From Mucilaginibacter sabulilitoris (GTDB lineage Bacteria > Bacteroidota > Bacteroidia > Sphingobacteriales > Sphingobacteriaceae), in NCBI RefSeq assembly GCF_034262375.1, contig NZ_CP139558.1, positions 7,068,001 through 7,132,000 on the forward strand: a stretch of 64,000 bases of DNA, read 5' to 3'. Below are positions 28,225 to 36,836 of this stretch, piece after piece. The notes under the pieces are model-generated. The model saw only the letters and a list, made by a program, of their open reading frames with translations, was not told the origin of the DNA and searched no databases. A program made the position numbers and the translations under genes. The first letter of the stretch is position 1; the number at the start of each line of letters is the position of its first letter.

Positions 28225-28262
28225 AAAAAGGCGGCGAATTTAAAATTCGCCGCCTTTTTTTT
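28225..28262. terminator. Bidirectional rho-independent terminator
   Basis: GGCGGCGAATT (28230-28240) pairs perfectly with AATTCGCCGCC (28244-28254), with a 3-nt loop, flanked by an A run and a T run. It separates the convergent YfhO-family gene and the glycosyltransferase locus. Confidence 0.9.
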
Positions 28263-28263
28263 A

Positions 28264-29016
28264 TTAATCGTTCGTTCGCTTGTTTTTGAGCCAGTACCAG
28301 CCCAGGTTAAAACCGATCACGAAATGATTTAAAACGGTGGGGATTAATCCGTAGTATCGTTTCATAATATTAAAACGTTCCTGTAAGCTCTGGCGGTGTT
28401 TCTTTTTCGACATGCCCCCTACCAGGTATTTGGCTACATAGCTGTTTACATTCACAATCTTTTTTGCCTTTTTAGCAGCCTTGATTATCCAGTCGATATC
28501 GGCACTGAGCTGATAGCGCATATCGTAAGGCTCAGTTAATGTGCGTTTTATATATATAGCCTGGTGGCTTATGCTCATGCCGTATTTAAAATCGAGCCAG
28601 GTAAACACTTCAGGGGCTTTATGCCTCCGTTGACCGAGACTTTGTCCTTCATCATTGATCATTTCGGTTTCGCCGTAGTAAATGTCGGCATCGGGTGAGG
28701 TGGCAAAAACTTTGGCTACGGTATCAGGGGCATAAAACTCATCACCTGAATTCATAAATATCACATAATCTCCGGTAGCTATAGCCAAACCCTTGTTCAT
28801 GGCATCATAAATGCCTTTGTCCTTTTCGCTAATAAGCTTACTGACACGGTCGCTGTATTTTTGGATTACCTGAAGGGTACCATCGTTTGACAGACCATCG
28901 ACAATGATGTATTCAATGTTGGTATAGGTCTGCCCCAAAACAGAAAGCATGGTGCGCTCAATATCGCGAACATTGTTATATACGATGGTAATAACGCTTA
29001 GTTTTGGGTTAAACAT
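28264..29016 (-). CDS. Family 2 glycosyltransferase
   Basis: A 250-aa GT-A enzyme: LSVITIVYNNVRDIERTMLSVLGQTY at the N-terminus, EYIIVDGLSNDGT, EKDKGIYDAMNKGLAIATGDYVIFMNSGDEF (with the nucleotide-binding acidic motif), then the acceptor region SADIDWIIKAAK. It probably transfers a sugar to a lipid-linked polysaccharide. The start is set at the ATG at 29016 because a strong AAAGGAGG lies just upstream and homology begins there; a longer frame to 29070 exists. It overlaps the preceding gene by 8 nt. Confidence 0.9.
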   Translation of the reverse strand: MFNPKLSVITIVYNNVRDIERTMLSVLGQTYTNIEYIIVDGLSNDGTLQVIQKYSDRVSKLISEKDKGIYDAMNKGLAIATGDYVIFMNSGDEFYAPDTVAKVFATSPDADIYYGETEMINDEGQSLGQRRHKAPEVFTWLDFKYGMSISHQAIYIKRTLTEPYDMRYQLSADIDWIIKAAKKAKKIVNVNSYVAKYLVGGMSKKKHRQSLQERFNIMKRYYGLIPTVLNHFVIGFNLGWYWLKNKRTND

Positions 29017-30292
29017 CCGCGACCTCCTTTTGAAGTAAATTTTCGTAGAGCCGGATATGTTTTTTGGCAATCACCTCCTCCGAGAATTTATTTATCACGC
29101 TTTGCCTTGCCTGTTTGTCCAGTTGTTCCTTTTCCGGATGTTTGATGACCCACTCCATACCATCTGCAAAGCTCTCTGCCGAACGATAGGCTGCCAAATA
29201 ACCGTTATACTCATGCTGTACCATATCAGGTATCCCGCCGGTAGTAAAGGCTACTACGGGGGTACCGCAGGCGAGGCTCTCCATTACGGTATAGGGCAGG
29301 TTATCTTCCAACGAGGGGATCAGGAAGGCGTCGGCTGCTATATAGCATTGCGCCAGTTGCTCGTCGTTATTAATGGTACCTAAAAAACTGGTCTTAAACG
29401 GAAAATCGGGCACACCTTCGGTTCCCCTGTTTCCAAATATTACCAGTTCTATTTTATCGGCATCAGCACCTAAGCGTTGTTTTAACAGCTCCATGCTCTC
29501 CAGCAGGTATTGCGTGCCCTTGTGCAGGTCTTTTCGCGATGGCATAAAGCCGCTCAGGAAAATAAACTTGTCTGTAGGCAGCCCGAACTTTGCTTTGGCC
29601 TGTTTTTTATCGGCAGGCTTAAAAACATTAGTTTCGAGTGTATTAGGCAACTGAAAAACAACCTTGCCCTGCATCAGGCTGCTGCTTTTTACCGAGGCCT
29701 GCATCCATGAACTGGGTGCTGCTATGGCAAAATCAAGCACATCATAGGCCTTGCGTTTCTGCTGCCATATTTTGTGCGATATATCGTTATCCGAGGCATT
29801 AATCAGCAACGGACAGTTACCGCACTCGCGCATATAATGATCGCAGGTGTAGCGCACATGGCAGCCGCCGGTAAAGGCATTGCTATCATGAAACGTCCAT
29901 ACAACGGGTTTATTGAGTTTGGCTATTTCTGCAATGTGCCTGGGATCTAAAAAGCTGTGGTTTATCCAGTGCAGGTGTATGATATCCGCGTTTTTAACAT
30001 CAGGGTGATGCACAACCGACCTACCGAACCAGGTAAATGAAAACGGTGTACGCGATAAGGGTTTTAAGTAACGTTTGGCCAGTAAGCGCTCCAGAATAAT
30101 GGTAGCCGCTGTATACGCCTTTTGTAACGGTTTGGAATTAAAAGTGAGTATCTGCGGGTTTTTCCCGAACTTATAATGGACGATAACCTTTGAGTCGATG
30201 TTTTGACTGAGCAATGCCTGGTTAAGACGCATACAGGCCCGCCCGGCTCCGCCATTACCATCATACGTGTTCAGGTGCACTACTTTTAACAT
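29009..30292 (-). CDS. Family 4 glycosyltransferase
   Basis: A 427-aa GT-B enzyme. The N-terminal acceptor domain starts VVHLNTYDGNGGAGRACMRL and includes DIIHLHWINHSF and VVWTFHDSNAFTGGCHVRYTC; the C-terminal GT4 domain has FLSGFMPSRKDLHKGTQYLLE and the EX7E segment in PSLEDNLPYTVMESLACGTPVVAF. The type is common in Bacteroidota capsule and LPS clusters. It overlaps the next gene (GT2) by 8 nt. Confidence 0.92.
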   Translation of the reverse strand: MLKVVHLNTYDGNGGAGRACMRLNQALLSQNIDSKVIVHYKFGKNPQILTFNSKPLQKAYTAATIILERLLAKRYLKPLSRTPFSFTWFGRSVVHHPDVKNADIIHLHWINHSFLDPRHIAEIAKLNKPVVWTFHDSNAFTGGCHVRYTCDHYMRECGNCPLLINASDNDISHKIWQQKRKAYDVLDFAIAAPSSWMQASVKSSSLMQGKVVFQLPNTLETNVFKPADKKQAKAKFGLPTDKFIFLSGFMPSRKDLHKGTQYLLESMELLKQRLGADADKIELVIFGNRGTEGVPDFPFKTSFLGTINNDEQLAQCYIAADAFLIPSLEDNLPYTVMESLACGTPVVAFTTGGIPDMVQHEYNGYLAAYRSAESFADGMEWVIKHPEKEQLDKQARQSVINKFSEEVIAKKHIRLYENLLQKEVADV

Positions 30293-30336
30293 GCCTCAAA
30301 AATACATTTATTCACGTGAACCCAAATAGCAGAGAT

Positions 30337-31236
30337 TTAGCCCATCCGTTGTTTAACAAAACGTACGGCGCGCTGTAGTAAATTACCTTTGCGATGTGTA
30401 AGGAAGTATTTTATGGCGTGATATGCCCGTTCGTCTTCCTCAATTACATCGGGAAACTTCTTAACGGGCTGCTGCGAAATATGCACTTCATACATCTTCT
30501 CCTTATTAGAATGTACGCCGGTACCGTCGTGCCCGATATTATTAATGAGCGAGCGGGCCGGGTTAAGGGTAAGCCCTCCCTTTAAAAAGATGGAGGCATA
30601 CCAGCGTATGGCCCATGAATTGTTTTTACCTGCCTTAAACTCCTGTACCTGCCTCCAGAAATTCATTTTGCCCTCAATAGAAAAGCGGATGATATCCAGC
30701 GTATCAAACTGAGCTATCAATTTATCAATATCGGGTTCAAAATGGTTCCAGGCACGTGCCCAGGTTGCCCAGCCCCAGCTGGTGGCGGCCCGGTAAAAAA
30801 AAGATTCGGGCAGGCCCTTATCTTTCAGGTTATACATATACCCGCCTATATGCATCACTTTTTCTTCGCTGGCATAACGGGTTAGGGCTTCATTAAAATA
30901 TTGCAGGGCATATGGCGACGACAGCAGGTCATCTTCAAAAACAATCACTTTACCATATTCATATACCAGCTGGGTAACGCCGCTGATAATGGAATTAGCG
31001 AGGCCCAGGTTATGATCGCGCACAATGATCTTTATTGATTTAAACCCGGTTGTTTCCTTTGCTATCTGCTTTACCTCTTCTACCTTATCCTTGTCGGCAT
31101 CGGTTTTGGCGGCATCACAAAAAATATACAGCCGCGATTCCTCTGCAAGTACATTTTTTTGCAAATGGCCAATGGTACGGCGCGTGTGATCAGGCCGGTT
31201 ATAAACAAATAAGGCAATAGGAGCAAGTTGTTGCAT
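30337..31236 (-). CDS. Glycosyltransferase, GNT-I-like/GT2-related
   Basis: A 299-aa protein: LAPIALFVYNRPDHTRRTIGHLQKN, then KIIVRDHNLGLANSIISGVT and VIVFEDDLLSSPYALQYFNEAL with the donor-binding EDD, and the acceptor region SWGWATWARAWNHFE. The start is put at the ATG at 31236 (MQQLAPIALF), 13 nt after the upstream methyltransferase stop; a frame extending to 31308 would overlap that gene. The sugar specificity is unknown. Confidence 0.87.
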   Translation of the reverse strand: MQQLAPIALFVYNRPDHTRRTIGHLQKNVLAEESRLYIFCDAAKTDADKDKVEEVKQIAKETTGFKSIKIIVRDHNLGLANSIISGVTQLVYEYGKVIVFEDDLLSSPYALQYFNEALTRYASEEKVMHIGGYMYNLKDKGLPESFFYRAATSWGWATWARAWNHFEPDIDKLIAQFDTLDIIRFSIEGKMNFWRQVQEFKAGKNNSWAIRWYASIFLKGGLTLNPARSLINNIGHDGTGVHSNKEKMYEVHISQQPVKKFPDVIEEDERAYHAIKYFLTHRKGNLLQRAVRFVKQRMG

Positions 31237-31249
31237 GGGTATTAAAAAA

Positions 31250-32023
31250 TCAGAATAGTTCGGGTTGCTGGCTGGCTTTCTTACACAAAACGGTATAAGC
31301 GTTAGCAAATTGTTCGCTTACCCCTTTTCCAAAAACTTTTCCCAACCCCTGCTTAACCGCAAACTCAGCAGCAATACGCAGATTGGTTATAAAACTCTTG
31401 TTTTTCTTTTGATTAACATAGGCATTAAAGCGCGTAACATTAGGCTCGGTCATGGATAGCAGGTCATTTTCAATGTCGAAACCTTCGGTACGCAGCAAAT
31501 AACGCAATGAGGTCGGCGTATAAACATTGATGTGCCCATAAGCCAAAAAATGCTTTATACGTTTATCTACCCCGGCTTTATAATCGCGCGGCACTTCAAT
31601 TACGCAGTGTTTGGCAACACGTTTAATTTCGCGCAGCAGCATACGTTCATGTTCTACATGTTCCAGCACGTGCGACAGGATAATGAGGTCAAAACTATCA
31701 TCAGCAAAAGGCAGCTTATAACCGTCAAACACCTGTATCGATTTTAAGTTATTGATGCCACGCGATTTGATATACTCGACCCCGCTGTCAGATATTTCGA
31801 CCGCACAATACTCGGGCGCGAAGTTTTGGTCAGACAGCCATTTGAGGATACTGCCATCACCTGCACCAACTTCCAGTACGTTATTAAGCTTTAAGCCGCT
31901 GCATACCTCAATAATATGCTGCGCCTTATACTTTGCACTAAGCATGCGCCAGGCCTCATCGTGCTGCTGATAAAATTGATCGTACGCGGTTTTAACATTG
32001 CCGCTAATAATTGATTCCTGCAT
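31250..32023 (-). CDS. SAM-dependent methyltransferase
   Basis: A 257-aa class I methyltransferase. Motif I is NVLEVGAGDGSILKWL and the post-I region is YCAVEISDSGVEYIKSRG, with LPFADDSFDLIILSHVLEHVEH as motif II-like. It likely methylates a sugar or a lipid-linked glycan in this polysaccharide locus. It begins the distal group methyltransferase-GT-GT4-GT2, 172 bp after PorP/SprF. Confidence 0.85.
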   Translation of the reverse strand: MQESIISGNVKTAYDQFYQQHDEAWRMLSAKYKAQHIIEVCSGLKLNNVLEVGAGDGSILKWLSDQNFAPEYCAVEISDSGVEYIKSRGINNLKSIQVFDGYKLPFADDSFDLIILSHVLEHVEHERMLLREIKRVAKHCVIEVPRDYKAGVDKRIKHFLAYGHINVYTPTSLRYLLRTEGFDIENDLLSMTEPNVTRFNAYVNQKKNKSFITNLRIAAEFAVKQGLGKVFGKGVSEQFANAYTVLCKKASQQPELF

Positions 32024-32195
32024 GAGTTACGAATGTACAACTATCGCCTTTTTCATTCAAACAAATAATGTTTTTATTAAAAACAAAACTCAAATTAATG
32101 CCGGTTCACCTAACAGTCCGGAGCATCAAAACGTTTTATATTATTACACTTTATAAGTAGATAATTTACCAATAAAAAATGGCGATTATGCAGAT

Positions 32196-33194
32196 TTAAA
32201 ATCTTGGGCAAACCTGAGCGGGATTAGCAATGTGTCTGCGAAAAACGTAACTAACAGATAATTCAATACCTCCTTGTCCGGAGATGGCGCCACTGAAAGC
32301 TGATGAATTAAAATCATAGCTAACACCTATTACTACGTTACTAAAATGATAACCGGCATCGGCAACAAAGGCATCATTTACTCTGTACATCCCTCCTAAT
32401 ATTAAGCCCTGATTGTCCTGTACCTTTAATTCTGAATAAACGCCTAAAGCCCTGATCTGATTTTTTTGTTGCTTTATATAAATGGCATGAGGCGTTACAT
32501 CAAAAAAATCTGTAGCTTTAATACGTACACCGCCATGAAGAGTGTACCTGACCGGTAGCTTACTATTAATACCTTCAGATGCAAAAGGATCTTTTGCCCC
32601 GTTAAGATGCGCTATGCTAACCCCACCAAACAAACTCGCTATTTTTGCGGGATCCTCATCATAATAAAATACACCTGCGCTTGCATCAAATACAGTAGCT
32701 CCTGTTGCCGAAAAATTTTCGAAATCAGGTGTTGTCGGATCAAACCCTGTTATTGGTCCGTACTGGTTATCAAATTGCAGTGAATTTGGATTAAAGCCTC
32801 TGTTGATAACACCGGCCTGCAAACCAAAATGAAGTTTCCGATAGCCGTCGGGCGAGATACTTATCCCATAACCAAAGGATCCATAAGCAGCAAAATAGTT
32901 ATAACCCGCCGTACCTGCCGCCTGATTAATAATATTAAACCCTATGCTAACTTTATCAGACGTGCGGAAGTCGGCCGATAACGCCCCTGTTCTATATCCT
33001 TTATCTACAGTGGGCCATTGATCTTTGAAATTCCCGGTTATACGTGCATCGCCATCCATTATTCCTGTTAAAGCAGGGTTAAGCCATAATGGATAAGCAT
33101 AATATTGAGAAAAATGCGGATCTACCTGTGCATGCAGTTTAATGACTGCAGCACACTGCAGCATCACAGCTATAAAAATTATTCTTTTTTTCAC
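32196..33194 (-). CDS. PorP/SprF-family type IX secretion membrane protein
   Basis: A 332-aa outer-membrane barrel with a signal peptide (MKKRIIFIAVMLQCAAVIKLHAQ) and the family signature QVDPHFSQYYAYPLWLNPALTGIMDGDARITGNFKDQWPTV right after it (long motif, residues about 22-62). PorP/SprF proteins work with type B C-terminal signals to export or anchor particular cargo. Its ATG overlaps the cargo gene stop by 4 nt, the usual pairing. Confidence 0.95.
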   Translation of the reverse strand: MKKRIIFIAVMLQCAAVIKLHAQVDPHFSQYYAYPLWLNPALTGIMDGDARITGNFKDQWPTVDKGYRTGALSADFRTSDKVSIGFNIINQAAGTAGYNYFAAYGSFGYGISISPDGYRKLHFGLQAGVINRGFNPNSLQFDNQYGPITGFDPTTPDFENFSATGATVFDASAGVFYYDEDPAKIASLFGGVSIAHLNGAKDPFASEGINSKLPVRYTLHGGVRIKATDFFDVTPHAIYIKQQKNQIRALGVYSELKVQDNQGLILGGMYRVNDAFVADAGYHFSNVVIGVSYDFNSSAFSGAISGQGGIELSVSYVFRRHIANPAQVCPRF

Positions 33195-35854
33195 CTTAAC
33201 AATGTTATCGACCCCTTCTTAGTCAATTGCTGTCCGTCGTTCATAGTTGCTTTAAGATAGTATACATATACACCTACCGGTTCCCTGGTACCCTTATAAA
33301 AGCCGTCCCATCCGTTGGCCTGGTTATTTGAAGTGAATATTAACTCGCCCCATTGGTCATACACATAAAAATTCAAGGTTTTAATATTTTCGCTATGAAC
33401 ATATACTATATCATTATTACCATCGCCATTAGGCGTAAAAGCGTTGGCAACATATATCAGGTTACCTAATGGGCTGGCGGCCGTGCCTGTGACACCCACA
33501 GAGCTGCCGCTTAGCTCACAGTCGGTATTGCCAAGTGCGCGTACAACAATGCTCACCTGCTGCATTAAACTCAAATTGGTAATGATGTGTGTAAGGCCGG
33601 TACTGCCAGAGCTCGGATTGCTAAATGTTTGACCGTTATCAATGCTAACCTGATAGCCTGTTGCGTTGGCTACGGCACTCCACTTAAAACTTACCGAAGT
33701 TGGTGTAGTTTGGTCAACACTTACTACCGGTGCATTTAATGGCTGTAGTATTTGCGCCTGTACCGATTTACGTTCAGATACACAACCGGTAACATTGTTT
33801 ATTACCTCAGCATAATATGTAGCGGGCGCATTCAGTGCAGGTATTGAAAAACTGTTGCCGGTATAAATTATGTTTGTACCGGATGCATCTGCATACCAGT
33901 TTACAGCATAATCGGCAACATTAGCTGTTGCACTTAATTGCGCAGAGGTGCCGGGACAAACAGCAGTTCCTTGTACATTAACCTGCGGTACCTCATTAAC
34001 AACCACGTTAACAGCCAAGCGTGTTGCTGAAGCACACCCATTATCATTAACCGCTTCTGCATAGTAAGTTACATTGCTTGCTATTGCCGGGGTTTCGAAA
34101 TTGGCACCTACATAAACCGGAGTAGTGCCAGTTGCCGAAGCGTACCAGTTATAGCTTATCCCGGCCTGCGTATTTAGTATTTTTAAAGATGCTGATAAAC
34201 CTGAGCAAACCGGTACATTATTTTGCACTGCAATCGGAGTGGGTGGTAAAGGATTGATATCGACCTGAATATTACTCAACGCAGCGCTGCTGCACCCGGA
34301 GTTTACTGCTTCTGCATAATAGGTTGTAGTGTTGTATAACTTATCGGTTATGTATGAATCTCCCGTATGTAAAAGAGTTGTTTTGGCAGGCGTGCTATAC
34401 CAGTTATACACTAAACCGGGCTGTGGATTTTTAACGGATAAGGAAGCTGTACCGCCCGAGCAAATACCTGATGATAACAACTGCAGCATTGGCGCCGCGG
34501 GTATGGCAGACATTGTAATATGAACTGTATTACTTGCTAAAGGGACCGTACACGAACCAAAAGTTACTAAACGCCTGTAATAGGCACCCACATTACTAAA
34601 CGGTGGATCATAGTCTTTTGACGTAGCTCCATTGATATCAATAAAGTTTATATTATCGATTGAGCTTTGCCATTGGTATTTATAAGTACCATTTCCGCCA
34701 GATGGTACATTACCGTTAATTACCTCCGGATTACCTGATGTGCAAAACTCCGACACAGCAGGGGGGATTATATTGTTGTTTGTTAGGGATACGGGTGTAA
34801 CGGTTACTGTGTAATAAGAATCATAATTAATATTACCCTGCACAGTAATTTTACGACGCAACTTAAAAACTGCATTTGAACTGGTTGCTAAAAGGTCAGG
34901 TGTTACGTAGTTTTTATTATGGCTGCTGCCCGGCGCTGCAATCCAGCTGTTATTTGAAAATATCTCCCATGAGTAACTTGTAGGGACAGGGTTTGCAATA
35001 TCCCCGTTTAGTGTTACTTCTGCCCCGGAACAAATTGTAACAGGCGTATAAACCGGGTCGTCAAAAATCACTTTTACAGAATAGTTTAATACTTTACATG
35101 CCGAACTGAGTTTATAAGATACAGGGGAAGTGAAGTTTTGCAGTACGCTTGAAGCAGGAGTTAAAGTTGATCCGTTGGTTACAGAAATTGTGGGCTTTAG
35201 CGCCGAAACATCTGTGCCGGCAGGCACTTTAATTGTTATTTGAAGATTGGTTTGATCAATTATTGCAGGTATAACCTGCTCGGGAACAGAAAATGATATA
35301 ATTTTATTATTATCAGTTGCCTTATTTTGAATGTACTTAGCTAAAAAGCTATCGCGTATATAACTTTGAGCAGTTAAATAATAATTGCTGCAACCCGAAG
35401 CATCAAAATTTACTGTGGAACAAAAAGAACCAACAAGTAAAACATCATCGTTATTATCAACATATACATTTCGACCTAATGTGTTATCACAGTTTGAATT
35501 ACCAACGTTAAATGCCCATTTATAATTTATATTTTCATCAAATTTGGCCAAAAATAAATCACGTTCGCCGTGGTAATTCAGAATAGCGGAACCAGCTGGC
35601 GATGGATCAAAATCAACGGAGCCGCTAAAATAACCCGAAAGATAAATATAGCCTTCTTTACTGGCTACTAAACCATAGTTATAAATGTTGCTTCCGCTTA
35701 TATCCCTGGCTACCTGAAAATCTCCATCACTATTATATTTTGCAATAAAAACGTCCTGCCCGCCAAGCGGTGTAAGTGATTGCCCTGCATCAAACGTTAA
35801 AGAAGATGAAAAAGGTCCGTCTATATATATATATCGTTGTTGGAATTCACACAC
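33191..35854 (-). CDS. Type IX-secreted surface protein, C-terminal part (frameshifted)
   Basis: An 887-aa frame that continues the SBBP-type repeats begun in the neighbouring frame (IYLSGYFSGSVDFDP, then VLLVGSFCSTVNFDA), followed by a Bacteroidota Ig-like domain (about 170-270), three or more Ig-like units with the SYNWYASATGTTPVYVG pattern, an FN3-like stretch (SVDQTTPTSVSFKWSAVANATGYQVSID) and the gliding-motility-type CHU_C sorting domain (ANAFTPNGDGNNDIVYVHS, then YDQWGELIF and GVYVYYLKATMNDGQQLTKKG). It has no signal peptide of its own and its apparent first codons lie in the TA tract, so it is read as the 3' part of a larger gene. Confidence 0.85.
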   Translation of the reverse strand: MCEFQQRYIYIDGPFSSSLTFDAGQSLTPLGGQDVFIAKYNSDGDFQVARDISGSNIYNYGLVASKEGYIYLSGYFSGSVDFDPSPAGSAILNYHGERDLFLAKFDENINYKWAFNVGNSNCDNTLGRNVYVDNNDDVLLVGSFCSTVNFDASGCSNYYLTAQSYIRDSFLAKYIQNKATDNNKIISFSVPEQVIPAIIDQTNLQITIKVPAGTDVSALKPTISVTNGSTLTPASSVLQNFTSPVSYKLSSACKVLNYSVKVIFDDPVYTPVTICSGAEVTLNGDIANPVPTSYSWEIFSNNSWIAAPGSSHNKNYVTPDLLATSSNAVFKLRRKITVQGNINYDSYYTVTVTPVSLTNNNIIPPAVSEFCTSGNPEVINGNVPSGGNGTYKYQWQSSIDNINFIDINGATSKDYDPPFSNVGAYYRRLVTFGSCTVPLASNTVHITMSAIPAAPMLQLLSSGICSGGTASLSVKNPQPGLVYNWYSTPAKTTLLHTGDSYITDKLYNTTTYYAEAVNSGCSSAALSNIQVDINPLPPTPIAVQNNVPVCSGLSASLKILNTQAGISYNWYASATGTTPVYVGANFETPAIASNVTYYAEAVNDNGCASATRLAVNVVVNEVPQVNVQGTAVCPGTSAQLSATANVADYAVNWYADASGTNIIYTGNSFSIPALNAPATYYAEVINNVTGCVSERKSVQAQILQPLNAPVVSVDQTTPTSVSFKWSAVANATGYQVSIDNGQTFSNPSSGSTGLTHIITNLSLMQQVSIVVRALGNTDCELSGSSVGVTGTAASPLGNLIYVANAFTPNGDGNNDIVYVHSENIKTLNFYVYDQWGELIFTSNNQANGWDGFYKGTREPVGVYVYYLKATMNDGQQLTKKGSITLLR

Positions 35855-36771
35855 ACATTGGTGTTATTATTAACCACATCTCCTTTTATAGCCTTAACCC
35901 ATATCAACTGGCCCGCTGGTGTATATTTTGCCAAAAACGTAGATACTCCATTACCATTTAAATTATGTGCAGCCCCCAACGGGTTGAAATTCACATTACT
36001 GCTAAAAGTACCCGAAACAATCACATTGTTGTTTTTATCAACTGAGCAGCTATGAGCTTCGCTATTATTGTTGTCTTTAAGGTCTATTGCCCATGTTACA
36101 TGCCCTGCGGCGTCAAATTTTACCATTAAACCGTTAAAATTGCCTTGCGCAGTAAACGTTTTATTACCTACGTTAACCGTACCCTGAAATTGAGATACCT
36201 CAATTACATTCCCTTGGTTATCTGCCATTATTTTGCCGCCGTACTCAGTACCGGAACTACCTATCGAAGTAGCCCAGGAAAATGCTCCATTTGTTGTAAA
36301 TCTGATTATAAATGCATCTGAGCCGCCGTTATTCGTTAAATTATGAACACCCGGGCCGGGGTCAGCATCCATTTGCCCCGAGTCAAACTGACCGCTAATG
36401 GATGGATTACCATCATTATCAATAGTCATAGAATTTGCCTGGTCAATCCCATCACCACCAACGCTTACGGCCCATATCAAATTTCCGTCAGTTGTGTACT
36501 TAGCCAAATAAGTGTCAAAACTTCCGACGGAATTTAATTCATGCACTCCGGCGGTTGGATCAAAATCAACCGTTCCGCTAAATATTCCCGTTATATAAAT
36601 ATTGTTTTGGCTATCGTTAACCACCGCCGACGGGACGCTTGAGCTACCGTTTGGCCCCCCAATGTCTTTGACCCATTCTGGAACAGATATTTGGCATATA
36701 CCAAACATGGGAAGCATTAATAGCAAAGACAGTAATGCCGCGATAAAGGCAGGTTTAGTAAGTTTAAACAT
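35821..36771 (-). CDS. Type IX-secreted surface protein, N-terminal part (frameshifted)
   Basis: A 316-aa frame with a signal peptide (KPAFIAALLSLLLMLPMFGICQ) and four or more SBBP beta-propeller-like repeats of the form NNxIYITGxFSGTVDFDP / FDTYLAKYTTDGNLIWA. It ends by a stop inside a TA tract, where NSNNDIYI would otherwise continue as DGPFSSSLTFDAG in the overlapping frame. Removing one TA unit joins the parts into 1192 aa. It begins 65 nt after the flippase stop, within the polysaccharide locus. Confidence 0.85.
   Translation of the reverse strand: MFKLTKPAFIAALLSLLLMLPMFGICQISVPEWVKDIGGPNGSSSVPSAVVNDSQNNIYITGIFSGTVDFDPTAGVHELNSVGSFDTYLAKYTTDGNLIWAVSVGGDGIDQANSMTIDNDGNPSISGQFDSGQMDADPGPGVHNLTNNGGSDAFIIRFTTNGAFSWATSIGSSGTEYGGKIMADNQGNVIEVSQFQGTVNVGNKTFTAQGNFNGLMVKFDAAGHVTWAIDLKDNNNSEAHSCSVDKNNNVIVSGTFSSNVNFNPLGAAHNLNGNGVSTFLAKYTPAGQLIWVKAIKGDVVNNNTNVCVNSNNDIYI
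35822..35834. repeat. TA dinucleotide tract at the frameshift of the surface protein
   Basis: Thirteen nucleotides of alternating T and A (t(at)6) lie exactly where the reading frame of the surface protein breaks. With 11 nt the frames fuse, with 13 nt they do not. Tracts of this kind slip during replication, so the tract could act as an on/off switch; a sequencing or assembly error is the alternative. Confidence 0.85.
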
Positions 36772-36836
36772 GTAAGGTTAGGTATATTGCCTATGTTTGA
36801 ATGTACAAAAATCACATTAATTATAACAAATAACTA

